The translations under genes were made by a program, and so were the position numbers. From Adiantum capillus-veneris (Eukaryota; Streptophyta; Polypodiopsida; Polypodiales; Pteridaceae): a stretch of DNA of 64,000 bases. The notes below the pieces were generated by a model, which saw only the letters and a program-made list of their open reading frames with translations, was not told the DNA's origin and ran no database searches. Positions 46,107 to 58,485 of the stretch are shown here, piece after piece. Where the stretch lies: positions 86,522,087-86,586,086 of the forward strand of contig CM043966.1 in NCBI GenBank assembly GCA_014529385.2. The letters are read 5' to 3'. Position 1 is the stretch's first letter, and the number at the start of each line of letters is the position of its first letter.

Positions 46107-46762
46107 GACTATGTGAGGGATAGTCCGCTTGTTATTCAAGGGATTAAGACATATCTTGAATTTTGGAAAAGATGGACTCTACTAAAGGGAAAGGAGCACG
46201 ATTCTACAAAATACATGGAGCTTATTATTATTTATTGGCAAAAAATAATTAGTGAGCTTGAACAACCAACCAATAAACAAATTGGTGAATATACATCATT
46301 TTGGCCAAAGACTACAGGGAGTCATCGAATGCAACAGATAGAGGAAGACACAGATGAGTTTCAAGGATATGAAGAATTGAATGATCACGATGTTGGTCCT
46401 CAAAGTGCAAGGCCACAGGAATCTTTTAGGCCTCAAATTGATGTGAGGAAAGGGGATCAACAGATAGAGGAAGACACAGATGAGTTTCAAGGATATGAAG
46501 AATTGAATGATCACTATGTTGGTCCTCAAAGTGCAAGGCCATAGGAATCTTTTAGGCCTCAAATTGATGTGAGGAAAGGTGATTTTGTTCTTATGAGACC
46601 CGCAGATCCAGAATATCTGATATGGCTAGGAGATGCAGAGTCAGATGTTGATGTAGACAGCTCATCTCCTAACTACAAGAAAGTTTTCATTCAATATTGG
46701 GCACCAAAACATTGGAAAAAAAAATCCCACAATCCAAGAACAATATGACCAAAAATCATTGT
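46107..46762 (+). pseudogene. DUF7869-like gene tail, copy 2 (no 5' part, 3' end deleted)
   Basis: Starts at GACTATGTGAGGG just after LTR tail and TSD, carries the same two 42-codon repeats (one Tyr changed to Asp in the first) and the same TAG in the second, reaches the A-run and is then cut by the 647-bp deletion. It has no promoter and no upstream coding sequence, so it cannot be functional. Confidence 0.75.
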
Positions 46763-47014
46763 AGAAATAGCCTTGCCAAGGTATTTTTATTCAAAAAGAA
46801 AAAACCACTCCTCACAAGAATTGCCACTATCCACCATGTCATTTTGGTCTACTCCTCGCCAATAGATGTGGTTGTTTGCATTTATCATAAAAAGTTGTCA
46901 AAAGAATATGTGGGTGTTCATTTCATGATAATGTGTGTTTTTGTCTTATGAGTATCCCCTTTTTTTCATTTTTGTACTCAGCTAGTCATCATCTATATCA
47001 CTAGTATATGGAAC

Positions 47015-47062
<48 letters not shown>

Positions 47063-48593
47063 ATCCCACGAGCCCTCTTTTTTTTCTCATCCCCCACTTG
47101 CCAAAAGTTCTCAAATGGAATGCTAATGCATGGACCAATGACAAGTTAAGACATGTAATGCAACTCAATGCTTAACATATGTCCCCTCTTTCTTGCTAAT
47201 CTTTACAACTTTTCCTCTCTTGCCTTTTGATTTATCTTTGGCAAGTATACACATAAACACTTGTCCAGCTTCCCATAAGGTAAATACAAGCTAATGGGAA
47301 CATGTGGCTTGGCCAAACTTGGAAGGGAAGGACTAGAGTTAGGTTTCTAAATAGGAAAGGGCTGATCTTAGATTTTTCCTTCCAGTAATTAAAAGCCATA
47401 GAGTTACCTTCAATTTAACCAGCTTATATGTAAGACCTTTGCGATATCATTTGGAGGCTCTAGGAAGCTAACCTAGGCTAGAGTCTACATGCTAATTTAG
47501 GACAGACTCTAGTAAAATTAAACTTACCCTTGGGATTTGGTGATTCACCTCTTCAGTGAAAAATCCTTAGCACAATCCTTAGAAGTTGGTATTGAAGCTG
47601 CTAAATTTAGACTATCTCTTGCAAGCTAAATTTTACCCTAAGGCTTCCTAGTGGAAAAATTAAGATGGAAAATACTTTTGGAAGGTTAGAAACTTCTTTT
47701 CATTATAGACAATGGCTCTAAGCCAATCACATTTCTTTGTACCCCATAATTTTCATATATTATCATCACAGCATGTGGATCCACGTCTACATTGACTACA
47801 CACTTTGTTTTTTCAATCATCTCCCTTCAATCCTTTATAAAAGAGCATGGCCAATGATGAAGATCTCAATAGTAGGTCGCAGATGGGAAGGAACAAGCCA
47901 CCTCTATCAAAACAATTTATTGAAACTTCTAGAAGGAGGATAATTTAGAAAGCAACCCACCATTTTTCCAAGGCTGAAAGTCTATGTACCATTTATTAGA
48001 CTCTCAGATACCGCTATCATATTGAGAGCTTTCAAGCATTGAAAGTTAAATTTAGGGAATGTAACCAATTTGGTTCCATAGGCCATATTTTTTCATTAAT
48101 CTCTCCCGCCCTCTGTCTGTGTGTGTGTGTGTGTGTGTGTGTGGCATTTACTAGAGACAACGGGAGTCTTTATCGTCTTATTATGAAAATGAGTTTTCTT
48201 TCTTCTAGGAAGGCCTTCTTAAATTCTTTACCATTTCTTAGATTAGATTCACAGATATCCAGACATCCTTGGAGGACAAAAAAAACAACCAACAAGAGTT
48301 CACGAAATTGGAATGGGTGACCATAACTATTTTACACACAAAGCTCAAGGTCACGTACTAGTGTGGATGTGGCAGTCTAGTGAGAGTCATGCAGGCCTTT
48401 TTGATGCCCCCCCCCCCCCGCCCAAAAAAAGAAAGAAAGAATGGGTGCATCCATCAAACAGGACACCAATCAATATGTTAAAAGTATATTGTGAATGGAG
48501 ACTTGAACCCTTGCCACATGTGGACATGTCTAATTGTGAGGTGCTATGGCGGCTTGATATAAGCAAAGCATTCATAATTAGTGCTCACTTAAA

Positions 48594-48869
48594 TGTTTAA
48601 TGAGAGCGTTAAAGCACCAATACAAACAAGACTAGGATATATTACTTGTGGAAAATATACAAATGGTGCTCTTATATAAAAGAGCCATATAGCGAAATAC
48701 AAAGTGACATCATAGGTAAGGTGGTAGAAATATCAAAGATATTATTCATAGCACAGTGCCACACGGGCTATTAGGCTAGATAGTGTGCCACACAGGCTAA
48801 TAGGGCTAAGAGGTGGTGCATACACCATAGCTAAGAATGGATTGAGCAATAGGACATGCCCACCCAACA
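48594..48869 (-). mobile_element. LTR of the minus-strand copia remnant (copy 2)
   Basis: Counterpart of 20616-20891, same ends (TTAAACA and TGTTGGG on the minus strand) and only isolated substitutions. Confidence 0.55.
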
Positions 48870-49131
48870 ATCCTCCCCTTGGGCATGGACTACAAATGAA
48901 GACAAGGTACATAATCCACTCAGGAGGACATTAAGATGAACTATCCACACAATATGACAATTTAGTATCCACACAGGATGACAGAATATATCCACACATG
49001 GTGAAAAACCTCTCCTTAAGTGAGAGAAGGTAAAAATTTCTTTAGAGTATGTCATCACAAAATACAAGGTTGTTATCTCCTTCTTCATAAGTTTCTTCTT
49101 TATCGTCTTCTTCAGCTATGTGTGCTACTCC

Positions 49132-49863
49132 TCACACTTTCTTCTTTACTTTGATGTTGAATCTTGCTTTGTTTTCAATGAAGTTGTTGATTATGGAGTT
49201 CCTTGCATAACATTTAGAAGGGGGATGTCCCTTCTTTCCACATACATTACAAGACCTATTCAAGCAGCAATCTTTAGCAATGTGGCCTATTTTGCCACAA
49301 TCATAACATTTTCTCACTTTATTAGACATGGGTGATGGTACATATGCTCCTCCCCTTGAAGGAAGGTCTTTTAGGTGTTTCTTTTCTTTGGCCTGTAGTG
49401 AATTTACAACATCTTGGAGTGAAGGTGTGGGTTCTTTTTCTTCTAGCACAATGGAAATGTGATCATAAGAAGAAGATAATGCACTTAGAAGCACTGTAAC
49501 TTTATCATCCTCTACAACTTCACACTGAATGTGGGGGAGTTGGGTAACAATGCTTTTTAGCCTATTGAGTAGGCTTGCTATATCTTCATTTTCGAGCATC
49601 ATGAGCATGTAGAGTTGCTTTTTGAGACTTATTTTTCTTTTCTTAGTTTTTTCTCCTAAATTCTTTTGTAAAATATCCCAAGCTTCATTTGCATGATGGC
49701 ATTCACCTATAAAATGTACATAAATATCATGTAGACAAGTGATTATGATGCCTAAAGCTTGTTCGTATTTGGCTTCAGTTTGTGCACTCACGGTGGCAAT
49801 TGTAGCACTAGTTTGTACCCCTTCTAGTTTCGCTTGCTCTAAAGGTGCCTTAATTATTTTCCA
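49132..49863 (-). pseudogene. copia gag-only remnant (copy 2)
   Basis: Counterpart of 21154-21885 with the same two CCHC knuckles. Visible changes include FYML to LYML, NRVKS to NRLKS and KDCF to KDCC. The frame is still open, as in copy 1, with the same missing N-terminus. Confidence 0.85.
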
Positions 49864-50934
49864 TTAGCTCTTTTTCATTAAATGCCCTCTCAATTTTTTA
49901 GCCATGTATGAAAGCCCTCTCCATTAAATTTTTTCACTCCTTTCTAACCCATTGTTCAACTAGAGGGGTCTTAGATTTAGAAGAGTCTGCTAATGCCAGT
50001 GTCTGCCTCTTTACAACTAATTAATCACCAAAGTGATAGCATACAAATTATACAAAATTCTTGCAAGATCTTAGAAATTAAGCAAAAAGCTTCTTGTAGA
50101 TCGTTTTCACCGACTTCTTCAATGGGGGTGAATTGTGGTTGAACTTTGAGACAATGATGTTGAGGGGGTGGTTGTTGTCATTGCCTAATCTTTTTGCACC
50201 AATACTCCACATATTCTTGACTTGAAACTCGTGTTTTTTGTGGAGTTGAATTCTCTCTTGGCTTTTAAATTCAAAGCAGTGTTGCTACTAGCCATACAAG
50301 AAGTTCATGAACTAATGCCAATGATTTGTGTGAATGGACACTTGGAGAAAATTACAAAACCTTCCTTCAGCAACTTGTAAAGATATTGATAAAAAAAAAT
50401 ACTTCTGCGATTATGTGAAATGCCACGATGTTTACTATGTGTCACTGATAGGGTCATCGACTAACCAGGTGGTCTAGCGAATGGGCAACACAGCGAGAGC
50501 TGGGGCCTTAGAAGCTAGTGTGCAGCATGCCTATATGGTGCAACTGCCTGGCATGGCATTGGCAGCATGCAGGTGTGATGGCAGCAAGTGGGTAACGCAC
50601 AAAGATGATGACGAGGACGATGATGACAAGGGAGCATTGCATGTTAAATTTGACGGGGTTGCTTGCCTTTGAGCATGTCGATGGTGATGCGGTTTCATGA
50701 AGAAAATGAGTGCAAGCAGAGAATTGTACTCGGGCTGCTTGGACGTGCAAGGAGACAAGCAAGCATCGATGGTAGGCTGACTTGAAACTCTGAGAGCGTT
50801 TAGTTGACTACCGACTTCGTGCACATGAAGGTCCAAGCACATGTGGGTTGTGAATTGGTACGTTCACAAGAAGATTTGGAAATTTTCTCCTGTAGGAAAA
50901 TGGAGTCTTTTTCAGTGTTCTTCATACAATGCAT

Positions 50935-51089
50935 AACATCATGAGCTTCTGCTCAAGAGGCACCACATAACTAGCTAGGTACGATTGGGGGCAGGGGACC
51001 ACCAGTCCCTCCCATCGGGCCAGTGGTCCGCTTCCCCAATCGTACCTAGCTAGGTATACGGTGCTTCCCTCACACAAGCTCATGATGTT
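50935..51089. repeat. 155-bp foldback, near-complete inverted repeat
   Basis: Left arm AACATCATGAGCTT ... CTAGCTAGGTACGATTGGGG ... GGACCA; right arm is its imperfect complement ending AAGCTCATGATGTT, centre near 51012. The inner 20-bp CTAGCTAGGTACGATTGGGG block is perfect. Arms of about 75 bp with scattered mismatches would suit a MITE or a microRNA-precursor-like hairpin. It lies about 200 bp right of the duplication boundary. 51090-51540 otherwise shows nothing. Confidence 0.85.
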
Positions 51090-51545
51090 GAGATAAGTAG
51101 CAATGTGGAAATTATTGTGAGAATTTGTTCAAAACTTCTTGTGGTTGGGACCATGGGATCTATGTGTGGGTAGTTTGAATTTGTCCATCTTTTGGTCTTC
51201 CAATACCACATATATGATTCTCCTCTTGGATTGTCTCCAAGTGAGCGAGAAGGATATGCAAGCGAAAACAAGACGAGCAATTTGAGGTGAAAAAGTGATG
51301 CACGTTTAGTTTGGTGCCATATCATTGCCCCCTCACCTTAATGCCAAATTTTTTGGTATGCTCGTTTTTTTAAAGTTTGTATATGAGTCCTTTCGTGGCT
51401 TTCTTTGATGACAACGTAGAAAACTTGATTAGGAAATATGCGTAGTCATGACTGTTGCACGATGACTTGAATTTACCATGTACTTTAGCGTTGCAGCGTA
51501 GTCGCATACATGAAGACTTGTCGACCTGTGGTGCATATGTGTGTG

Positions 51546-51547
<2 letters not shown>

Positions 51548-51625
<78 letters not shown>
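51548..51625. repeat. (GT)n-(GA)n compound microsatellite
   Basis: About 19 GT then about 19 GA. 51630-52180 shows no supported gene. A short (GA)n tract at about 52121-52140 marks the left limit of the gypsy remnant. Confidence 0.95.
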
Positions 51626-51628
<3 letters not shown>

Positions 51629-52318
51629 TCTATTGTGTGTGCACTCATGCACACAAAGGCTAAGTACTTTCATCTATGTCTTATGCATGCTTCCTCATAA
51701 AAGCAAGCTTCTAAGTTTATGTTAGCTGATCCCTGCAAGTTTCCAAAAGAGGATAATGCATCCCTATGCATAATAAATCTTAACTAATTGCTTCCACCTT
51801 AATAGCAAGGAATGGTTGACTACTATCTGCATCGAGGTTGAACAGGCAGCAGTGTCTTGTCACTTGCAGTCCCGTCTCATCATGCCATCCTCGGTGTTTC
51901 TTAGAAAGTTGCACTTTGGCTAGTAGGTAATATGTATAATGATGTTTGCCTTTTGTAATGCACCTCACTACATGTACAATTAACGTCATATGTTATGTTA
52001 CTTTTCTCACACATTGCCCATCCATCTACTAACATAATATGGTGGAGTACATAACCTTTTACACGTGTCTCTCTCTGCGAGATGAAAGCTAAACGCCAAG
52101 TGAGATGAAGGGGAGCGGAAGAGAGAGAGAGAGAGAGAGAGGCCGCCGAAGGCGGTCGACGGTACTCGTATACTAGTTTATACTAATCCAACACTTTCCT
52201 GCTGTCCAGATATGCTTTTGGTGCTGACCACAGAAGACGAGACTGAGAGAGTCTCTTTCTCCTAAATCCTTTCAATATTCGACTGCACATTAGAAATGAG
52301 AGATGAAGAATGAAAAAC

Positions 52319-54230
52319 TTACTCTCTACGAATGACAAGGGGAGAGTCACTTTTGGCATTGAAGATGAACGTATTTTCCACCCAATCAATGAGAGGGTTA
52401 TGCTCACAAAACCATCGAATGCCCAAAAGCATATCACATCCTGAACGAGGAGAGACTACAAATTTCCTGCAGAAGGACACTTGTTGAATAGTGAACAAAA
52501 CATCAAGGCACTCTTGCGTGATGAGAGAATCCATACCGGGAGAGAACCCAAACACCTCGAAAGGAGATGTCTTGCGAACCTCCAAGAGGGCTCTTGCGAC
52601 AAGAGAGTCACTAATTAAATCATGCATACTGCCTGCGTCAAACAATAAGACGAAACGCTCACCATTCACATGACCATAACACTTAATGAGAGACTCATCA
52701 ATGGGAGGATCATCATGAGAGACTTGGGTCACACTCGTGTTCTCATTTATTGCATTGATAGAGGAAGTGGGTTTTGTGGGTTCTTTAGAGTCGTTAGATT
52801 CAAACTTAGGACATGTTCTTTTTATGTGACCCTTAATATGACAATGAAAACAACGACCTTCCTTAGAATAAGTGCTTTGCTCTTTTGATGTGATATATCC
52901 TCCTAAAATGCCTTGTTTTGCTTTTTCATATGGAGTGAGCTTAGGTTTAGCAAGTGTGTTAGCTTTACCCTTAGGTTCATTTTGAGAGTTCTTTTCTGAG
53001 AGACTATTGGAAGATTGGTTAGAAGAGTTACCGCTCTTACCAGTTCACCGTTTTCTTACCGTTCTGAGGTTTCTGAGAGGTACTTATGGAAGTCTTGTTT
53101 AAGCCTTCATCTCTTGTGCGAGAGCAACCGCTACCACCTTGTTGAGATCGATTGGATCGAATACCTCGACATCATACTTGATATACTCGTCCAATCCATG
53201 AAGCAATGCCTCTTTGCGCTCCGCATCCGATTTGCGTAATTGAGTGCCGAGCTGCAAGACACGATTAGAGAAAGACATAACTGGCATACCATTTTTCTTG
53301 AGAGTGCGCCAATCATCCTTCAATCATGCGAGGTACTGGGGTGGCATAAACCACGCCTTGAGCTTGTCTTGGAAGTCGGCCCAATTGAAGGAAAGGGACG
53401 TGTCTCCGTCGGCTTCCTCTAGGTGCGTGGCCAATTGTGCCTCTTGCAATGCGTGGTACCAATTAATTGCATCACCGGCAAGGTACATGGATGTCGTCAA
53501 AACCTTGCTATTGCATGTCTTCTTAGTTGTCGCAAAATAATCATTAAATTGATGCAGCCAAGAATGAATAACAGTAGCATCGACCATCTTACCATCATAC
53601 TTACTGAAAGTCAACTTCTCTATGACTGGGCTGTTGGAGTCCGAATCTCAGCTTGTGTCACTTGATGAACTACCAACATCTTTGGTTGGCTCGGACTTCG
53701 AGGCGAGAATCTGTTGAACCAATTCTTGCATGCGTAATTCTCTTTGTGCCTCACGATCGTTCTCCAAGGCCGCTCGTCTTTCTTCGGCCGCCAAGCGTGC
53801 ATCATCGCGCTCACGAACCAAAGCTATCTTTCTTTCTTTTCGTTCCTTGTCCGCCAAGCGCGCTTGTTCACGCTCACGAATCATCCATTCCCTTGGAGGA
53901 TGCCTGACGTTCTTGGCGCTCACGCTCCAAGGTAACGCATTGCGCTCCTTGTTGAGCCATCGCAACGCGATTCACTTCTTGTTGTGCCATTCCAATGCGA
54001 TTCGCTTCTTGTTGTTGTGCCACCACAACATGATTTGCTTCTTGTTGTTGTTCCATCATGTCCATCATCGACTTGACCAAAGCCTCAATAGGATTTCGTA
54101 CAATATGTGGAGTAGGTGGGGAAGGGGGAGGGTCCGAAAAACCTCCTTGTTGGTGGTGAGATTCTTCTTCGCTACTGTCATGCCCATCACCTCCATGTGA
54201 ATTATCTATTCCGCTTCGCGTGATGACCAT
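52319..54230 (-). pseudogene. Ty3/gypsy gag-protease remnant
   Basis: Minus strand from MVITRSGIDNSHGG (54230). A Gln/Glu-rich and then charged coiled-coil-like region (EREQARLADKERKERK) follows, with a frameshift near 53900. Next is the retrotransposon gag core (TFSKYDGKMVDATVIHSWLH, AGDAINWYHAL, QDKLKAWFMPPQYL) with an in-frame TGA at about 53326, then MSFSNRVLQLGTQLRKSDAE. After a shift comes one zinc knuckle CFHCHIKGHIKRTC (about 52860-52815), then an aspartic protease-like part with VLLFDAGSMHDLIS (DAGS in place of the usual DSG/DTG), ending at 52319. RT, RNase H and integrase are absent; the element is lost at 52160 beside a microsatellite. Confidence 0.85.
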
Positions 54231-54668
54231 ACACTGTGCTCTTTGGTTCTTAAGTTCACAAGGAACTTGGGTTCTTGAGGGTCTTTGAGGTTCTTGGGGG
54301 TCTTGAGGTTCTTGAGTTCTTGAGGTTCTTCTTTCTCTTGCAATCTGTGTTAGAGAAGGATATTCTCTTCACCCGAGTTCTGCTCTTTTTCGCGGGTGCA
54401 CCCCTTGGCGGCCTTGCGCTCACACCAAGGTTGCTTTTTTCCACCTCACGTTGATTGGCCGGCAGCTAAGTGCACGTCCGCTCTCAATGAGTGAAAAGAG
54501 GCACAAGGGGAGGCTGGACAAGCCCTTCTTTCTTGGGTTTCCTGTCACTCTTCAAAAACACGATTAGGAATCGACACGCCCAAGAGGATTTGGGTTACGT
54601 GCGACCGCAGCAAGCAAAAAAAAAAGGCTCTATGGTTCTTTCCTTGAGTGATATGGAACACTGCCGAA

Positions 54669-54680
54669 GCTTTGATACCA
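54669..54680 (-). promoter_or_regulatory. primer binding site of the minus-strand gypsy remnant
   Basis: Minus strand TGGTATCAAAGC, one base from the tRNA-iMet complement TGGTATCAGAGC. Just beyond it, from 54682 on the plus strand, TGTAAGGTGCAGCGG should be the inner end of the 5' LTR. The outer LTR end was not fixed but probably lies before about 55010. Confidence 0.7.
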
Positions 54681-55011
54681 ATGTAAGGTGCAGCGGAAGT
54701 GAATGTTGAACTTTTCTTAAGATGAGTGCTCCGATCTGTGCTCAAGGTTCCTTTTACTTACGGAAGGGAGAGCCTTGCGTTCTTTATGAGAGAGTACAAA
54801 TGATCACAAACAGAAGTGGATAAACTATGTGAATGAGAGAGATAGAGAGAGAAGAATACGACACCATACAAGTTGTCAAACACTCCTCCGAAGGTGCTTC
54901 TCTCGATGGAGAGAGAAGTCTATGATATTGATTACTGTTTGGAGGTGATAACAACATACAAGTGCCCACCTAGCCAAGGCGCCCGTTGGGTCAGCCGACC
55001 AAAGTTTTGAT

Positions 55012-55870
55012 GTGGTCACATTATTTTTCCGATGTTTAATACATCAAACCCTGTAAAAGCCTAATGACAATCGTCTATGTCAAGTCTAAGTCAAAGATGT
55101 AATTTTTCCAATGATGTATGTAAAGGTCCATGAGAAGTTGGTCGCCGGCCACTTTAGAAAGCCCTAGGTTTATAATACACTAAGGTTAGTGTGAAAGGGG
55201 GATTATTTTTGGAAGATAAGTGACTATTGCGTTACGCACAGAGAGCTACCTCTTTGCTCCAACTTGTAATCATTGCTTTTGTGGCTACGGTAATCCAAAT
55301 TCAGTTTTTTTTCTTGCATTGTGTTCCTCTTACTCTGCTCTTTCATTCAAGTGTAAGCATTCAAGATTCGGTGAAGGTTTCAAACGCATCTGTTTAGGCC
55401 TTAGATTGCTATTTTGAGTGTTTGTATGCGTATTTTATGTTGTTTTGACCCTAGGAGAGGCTTTAGAGACCCAAAACGACCCTTTAGGGTCATCCGTTTA
55501 CTGTTTTTGCGTACTTTGGGACGAACGATCGTGATCCATGTACCTCCCCAGAATGCTGTGAAAGTGATAGGATATGTTCCTGATAGTCCCCTGTAGCTTC
55601 CCTTCAAGTTTCGTGCAATTCCGATATGATTTGCATGGTGAACGGGCGTGATGACTGTAGAGATGTGTAGAAGGACATAGGCAGATTACTTGGCTTTAGT
55701 GCGATTGATTTGCTTGTAGAGTTAGTAGTTGCATCTCTTCGAGTTCACTTCATTAGGGTTGACATCCTAGTGAGTTTCCATGCCTCATCCGAGTCGCTTC
55801 CTTGGTATTGATATTTATGTTGATGCTTGAGAGCTATGCTATGGACTTCCGTCGCGGCGACCCGCAAACA
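55012..55870 (+). mobile_element. probable 5' LTR of a gag-only gypsy element
   Basis: The right end is firm: it stops at CCGCAAACA one base before a primer site, and its last ~130 bp resemble 61110-61245. The left end is a guess (TGTGGTCACATT at about 55012). It contains GACCCTTTAGGGTC at 55479-55492. No gene lies within. Confidence 0.5.
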
Positions 55871-55871
55871 T

Positions 55872-55889
55872 TGGCGCCGTTGCCGCGGA
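55872..55889 (+). promoter_or_regulatory. primer binding site, tRNA-Asp type
   Basis: TGGCGCCGTTGCCGCGGA closely matches the TGGCGCCGTTGCCGGGG site used by plant Athila/Tat-lineage gypsy elements (one difference in the core). Confidence 0.8.
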
Positions 55890-56399
55890 ATGAATCTTAG
55901 GTGATGAGTTACCGAGTGCGTATTTAGAGTTTTCTTATTGTTCCAAAAGATAATTTCCATTCCATTTACATTTCAGTGAAGCATCTAGACAGGGGTTTAG
56001 TGCTTAGTGGAGTCTAGGGTCGATGGACCGGCTAGATCTACTCTTGAGAGATATAGGGAGTTGTGAGTGAGGTTGCTTTAAGCATTTTTTCTCTTCAAAT
56101 TTTTTTGTATCGATTGAGTACTGATCCATCATCCGTTTTTTATCCTGTTTGTTTTGTTTGATTCATTTTCTTATGTTCTTTCATGTCTGTACTTAGGAGT
56201 AGGATAAGTAAATCACATTCTAGTCAGATTTGGGGCAAAAGATAGAGTCAAAAACACCAGAAAACCATAACTTTGGCAAAAGGGCCATAAGACTCTAAAA
56301 TTAGAAAATCTGACCAAACAGAGCTGAAATTGATTCAAATCACAAAGTGGTAGCACAAAACACTGGGAAATACTTGTCAGAGAGAGCCTGTAAAATTTC

Positions 56400-58080
56400 A
56401 TCATATTTGGCTCTGGTACTACGATCACGATCGGTGTAGCTCAGTGTCAGAATTGTACAAGATTTGACATGTGCCTTCCTGATAAGATTCTTAACAAGTT
56501 TGTCTAAAGCAACCACACCCAAAAACATCAAAAATCAAGGAAATCAAGCCACTTGGGTAAAACTAGCTTGACAAACCCAGAAACTGTAAAGTCTTAACTT
56601 TTGGTGATCCAAATGCAAAAAGACTTGGGGGATAGCCTTAAAACATCAGTGTCTACAAGCATGCCAAATTTGGTTGAATTTGGGCTCAGAACTACGATTG
56701 CGATCGGTGTACCTAGACCTCAGATTTGTACCAGATTTGATGAGTAGACTCTTCAAGGGTATACAAACATAAAAGTCTAAAGGACCTAGGGTCAAAAACC
56801 ACAACAAATTGGTCAAAACCACTGAACACAGATCCAAGTCAAAAACTGCTAAATTGGCATAGAAATTGACTTTCAGTAGACCAAAACACATCAAAACTTG
56901 GAAGAAACTATGCAGAGGGATAGCCTGTGCATAGGACAAGCCTAGGTATCTCTCAAATCCCAAATCAAACATCAAAATCAATCAAACCTAATAAAATTGG
57001 AAATCAGGCACTTCAGACGAAGAATCTGTAAATTCTTAACGTTTTTGAGTCCAAATACAAAAGTGTTTGGCAGGTAGTCTTAAAATAGCCTAGTGAACAA
57101 GCTGGTGAAGTTTCATCCAATTTGGGCTCCAAACTACGATCGCGATCGGTGTATCTCAGTGCCAGATTTTGACCAGACTTTACCCACACATACACCTAGG
57201 TTATATAAGATACCAGGAGTTTTCAAAATTCAAAAAAGTGACCAAAATAGCCGAAAATAGCAGACAGTCAGAAAACCACTGCAGTAGACCAAGATCTGGT
57301 GAAAACTTGACTTTTTCTTGTCCAAATTCAAAAAGATTTGGGGAGTAGACTGTACACATCATTGTCACAAGTTTCACCTGAAAAGGAGCTGGTACTACGA
57401 TCGCGATCGGTGTACCATAGTGACATTTTGAGTTGAGACTTGGTGAGTAGGTAGCTGATAACTAGACAAACAACTTTCTCAAAAGAACCAGGGTCAAAAA
57501 ACCAAAAGACAGTTGTCAAATAGGGAAAACACTGATCACTAATCCTTCAGACCAAAATTTTGAGAAAATTCAAGTTTTTGTGATCCAAATGCAAAATGGG
57601 TTTGGGAATAGACTAATCATACCCATGTCTATCAACTCCTAAAATTTCATGCAAAAAGGAGCTAGAACTAGACTAATCATGCAAAATGGGTTTGGGAATA
57701 GACTAATCATACCCATGTCTATCAACTCCTAAAATTTCATGCAAAAAGGAGCTGGAACTACGATCGCGATTGGTGTACCCCAGTGACATTTTGAATTGAA
57801 AATTTATGAGTAGGTAGCTGGCATCTAGTGCAAGATATTTTCCAAAAGGAACAAGGTCAAAAAAGAAAAAGAAAGTGGTCAAAAGTCCTAGTTACACAAT
57901 CAGGCCAATAACCGCAAAACCACCTGGGATTTGGGTTTTCATTGGTCAAAACATCTCCAAATTCAAAAATACAAAGACACTTGGTATCAAGACATCAAGG
58001 GCTAGCTACTGTGCAAAAATCTTCCAAATCTGTGACATGGGGTCAACGTTCACGATCAGTGTACCTCTACATAGTGAGGG
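56400..58080 (+). repeat. leader array: ~270-bp units with CGATCGCGATCG palindrome
   Basis: Six diverged units contain ACGATCGCGATCGGTGTA or a near copy at 56421, 56694, 57136, 57397, 57760 and 58046 (spacings 273, 442, 261, 363, 286). The 363-bp unit contains an extra ~85-bp tandem copy (57596-57680 repeated at about 57685); without it the spacing is about 278. Upstream of each core come GTCAAAAACC, CCAAATGCAAAAAG-type and TTTCAT/GGAGCT words in similar order. The array fills the leader between primer site and gag. Read on the minus strand, the core gives a recurrent YTDRDRS, which is a by-product of the DNA repeat and not a protein family. Confidence 0.85.
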
Positions 58081-58485
58081 TATTTGACTTCATAAGTTTG
58101 TAGATCTACTTGAGTACATCCCAAATCTCAAGTTTGAGTGAAAAATACCCTCTGGAAGCCAAGATACAAGCACAAAATCTCTTTGTGTCCTGGTCCTGAG
58201 ACTGTTTTGAGTGTTGTTCCAAGTGCAGTTCACTAAAATTGCTCTAACTTTTGATAGACAACTCCAAATTGAGTCAGGTATAGCTAGGAAGACAGCTTGC
58301 AAGCAATTTTACTAGGTTTCCTAAATCCAAACTTTTAGGGTACCCCAAGACCAGTTTCCAGAGACCAAAAAGTCATAAATTTCTGACTTTTGAGAGACCT
58401 GACCAGGGGCAAAAAGAGATAAGTTTCACTAAGCCAAAGTGAGCTTGTCAAGGACTATCTTGAGAGTATTGAGTGAGGCTTAAAC

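Larger units (their letters stand above)
46018..50731 (+). repeat. segmental duplication, copy 2
   Basis: 4.7 kb, same orientation as 17346-22754. It begins with 84 bp of copia LTR tail and the right-hand TAGCA, so it was copied after the copia insertion. It lacks the 647-bp segment (join near 46745) and has shorter GA, GT and C tracts. To the right of 50731 the sequence is unrelated to copy 1. Confidence 0.95.

Noticed and set aside
56340-57519. Minus-strand open frames sharing YTDRDRS
   Set aside because: The shared peptide is the translated DNA palindrome of the leader array; frames are short and lack starts or domains in common.
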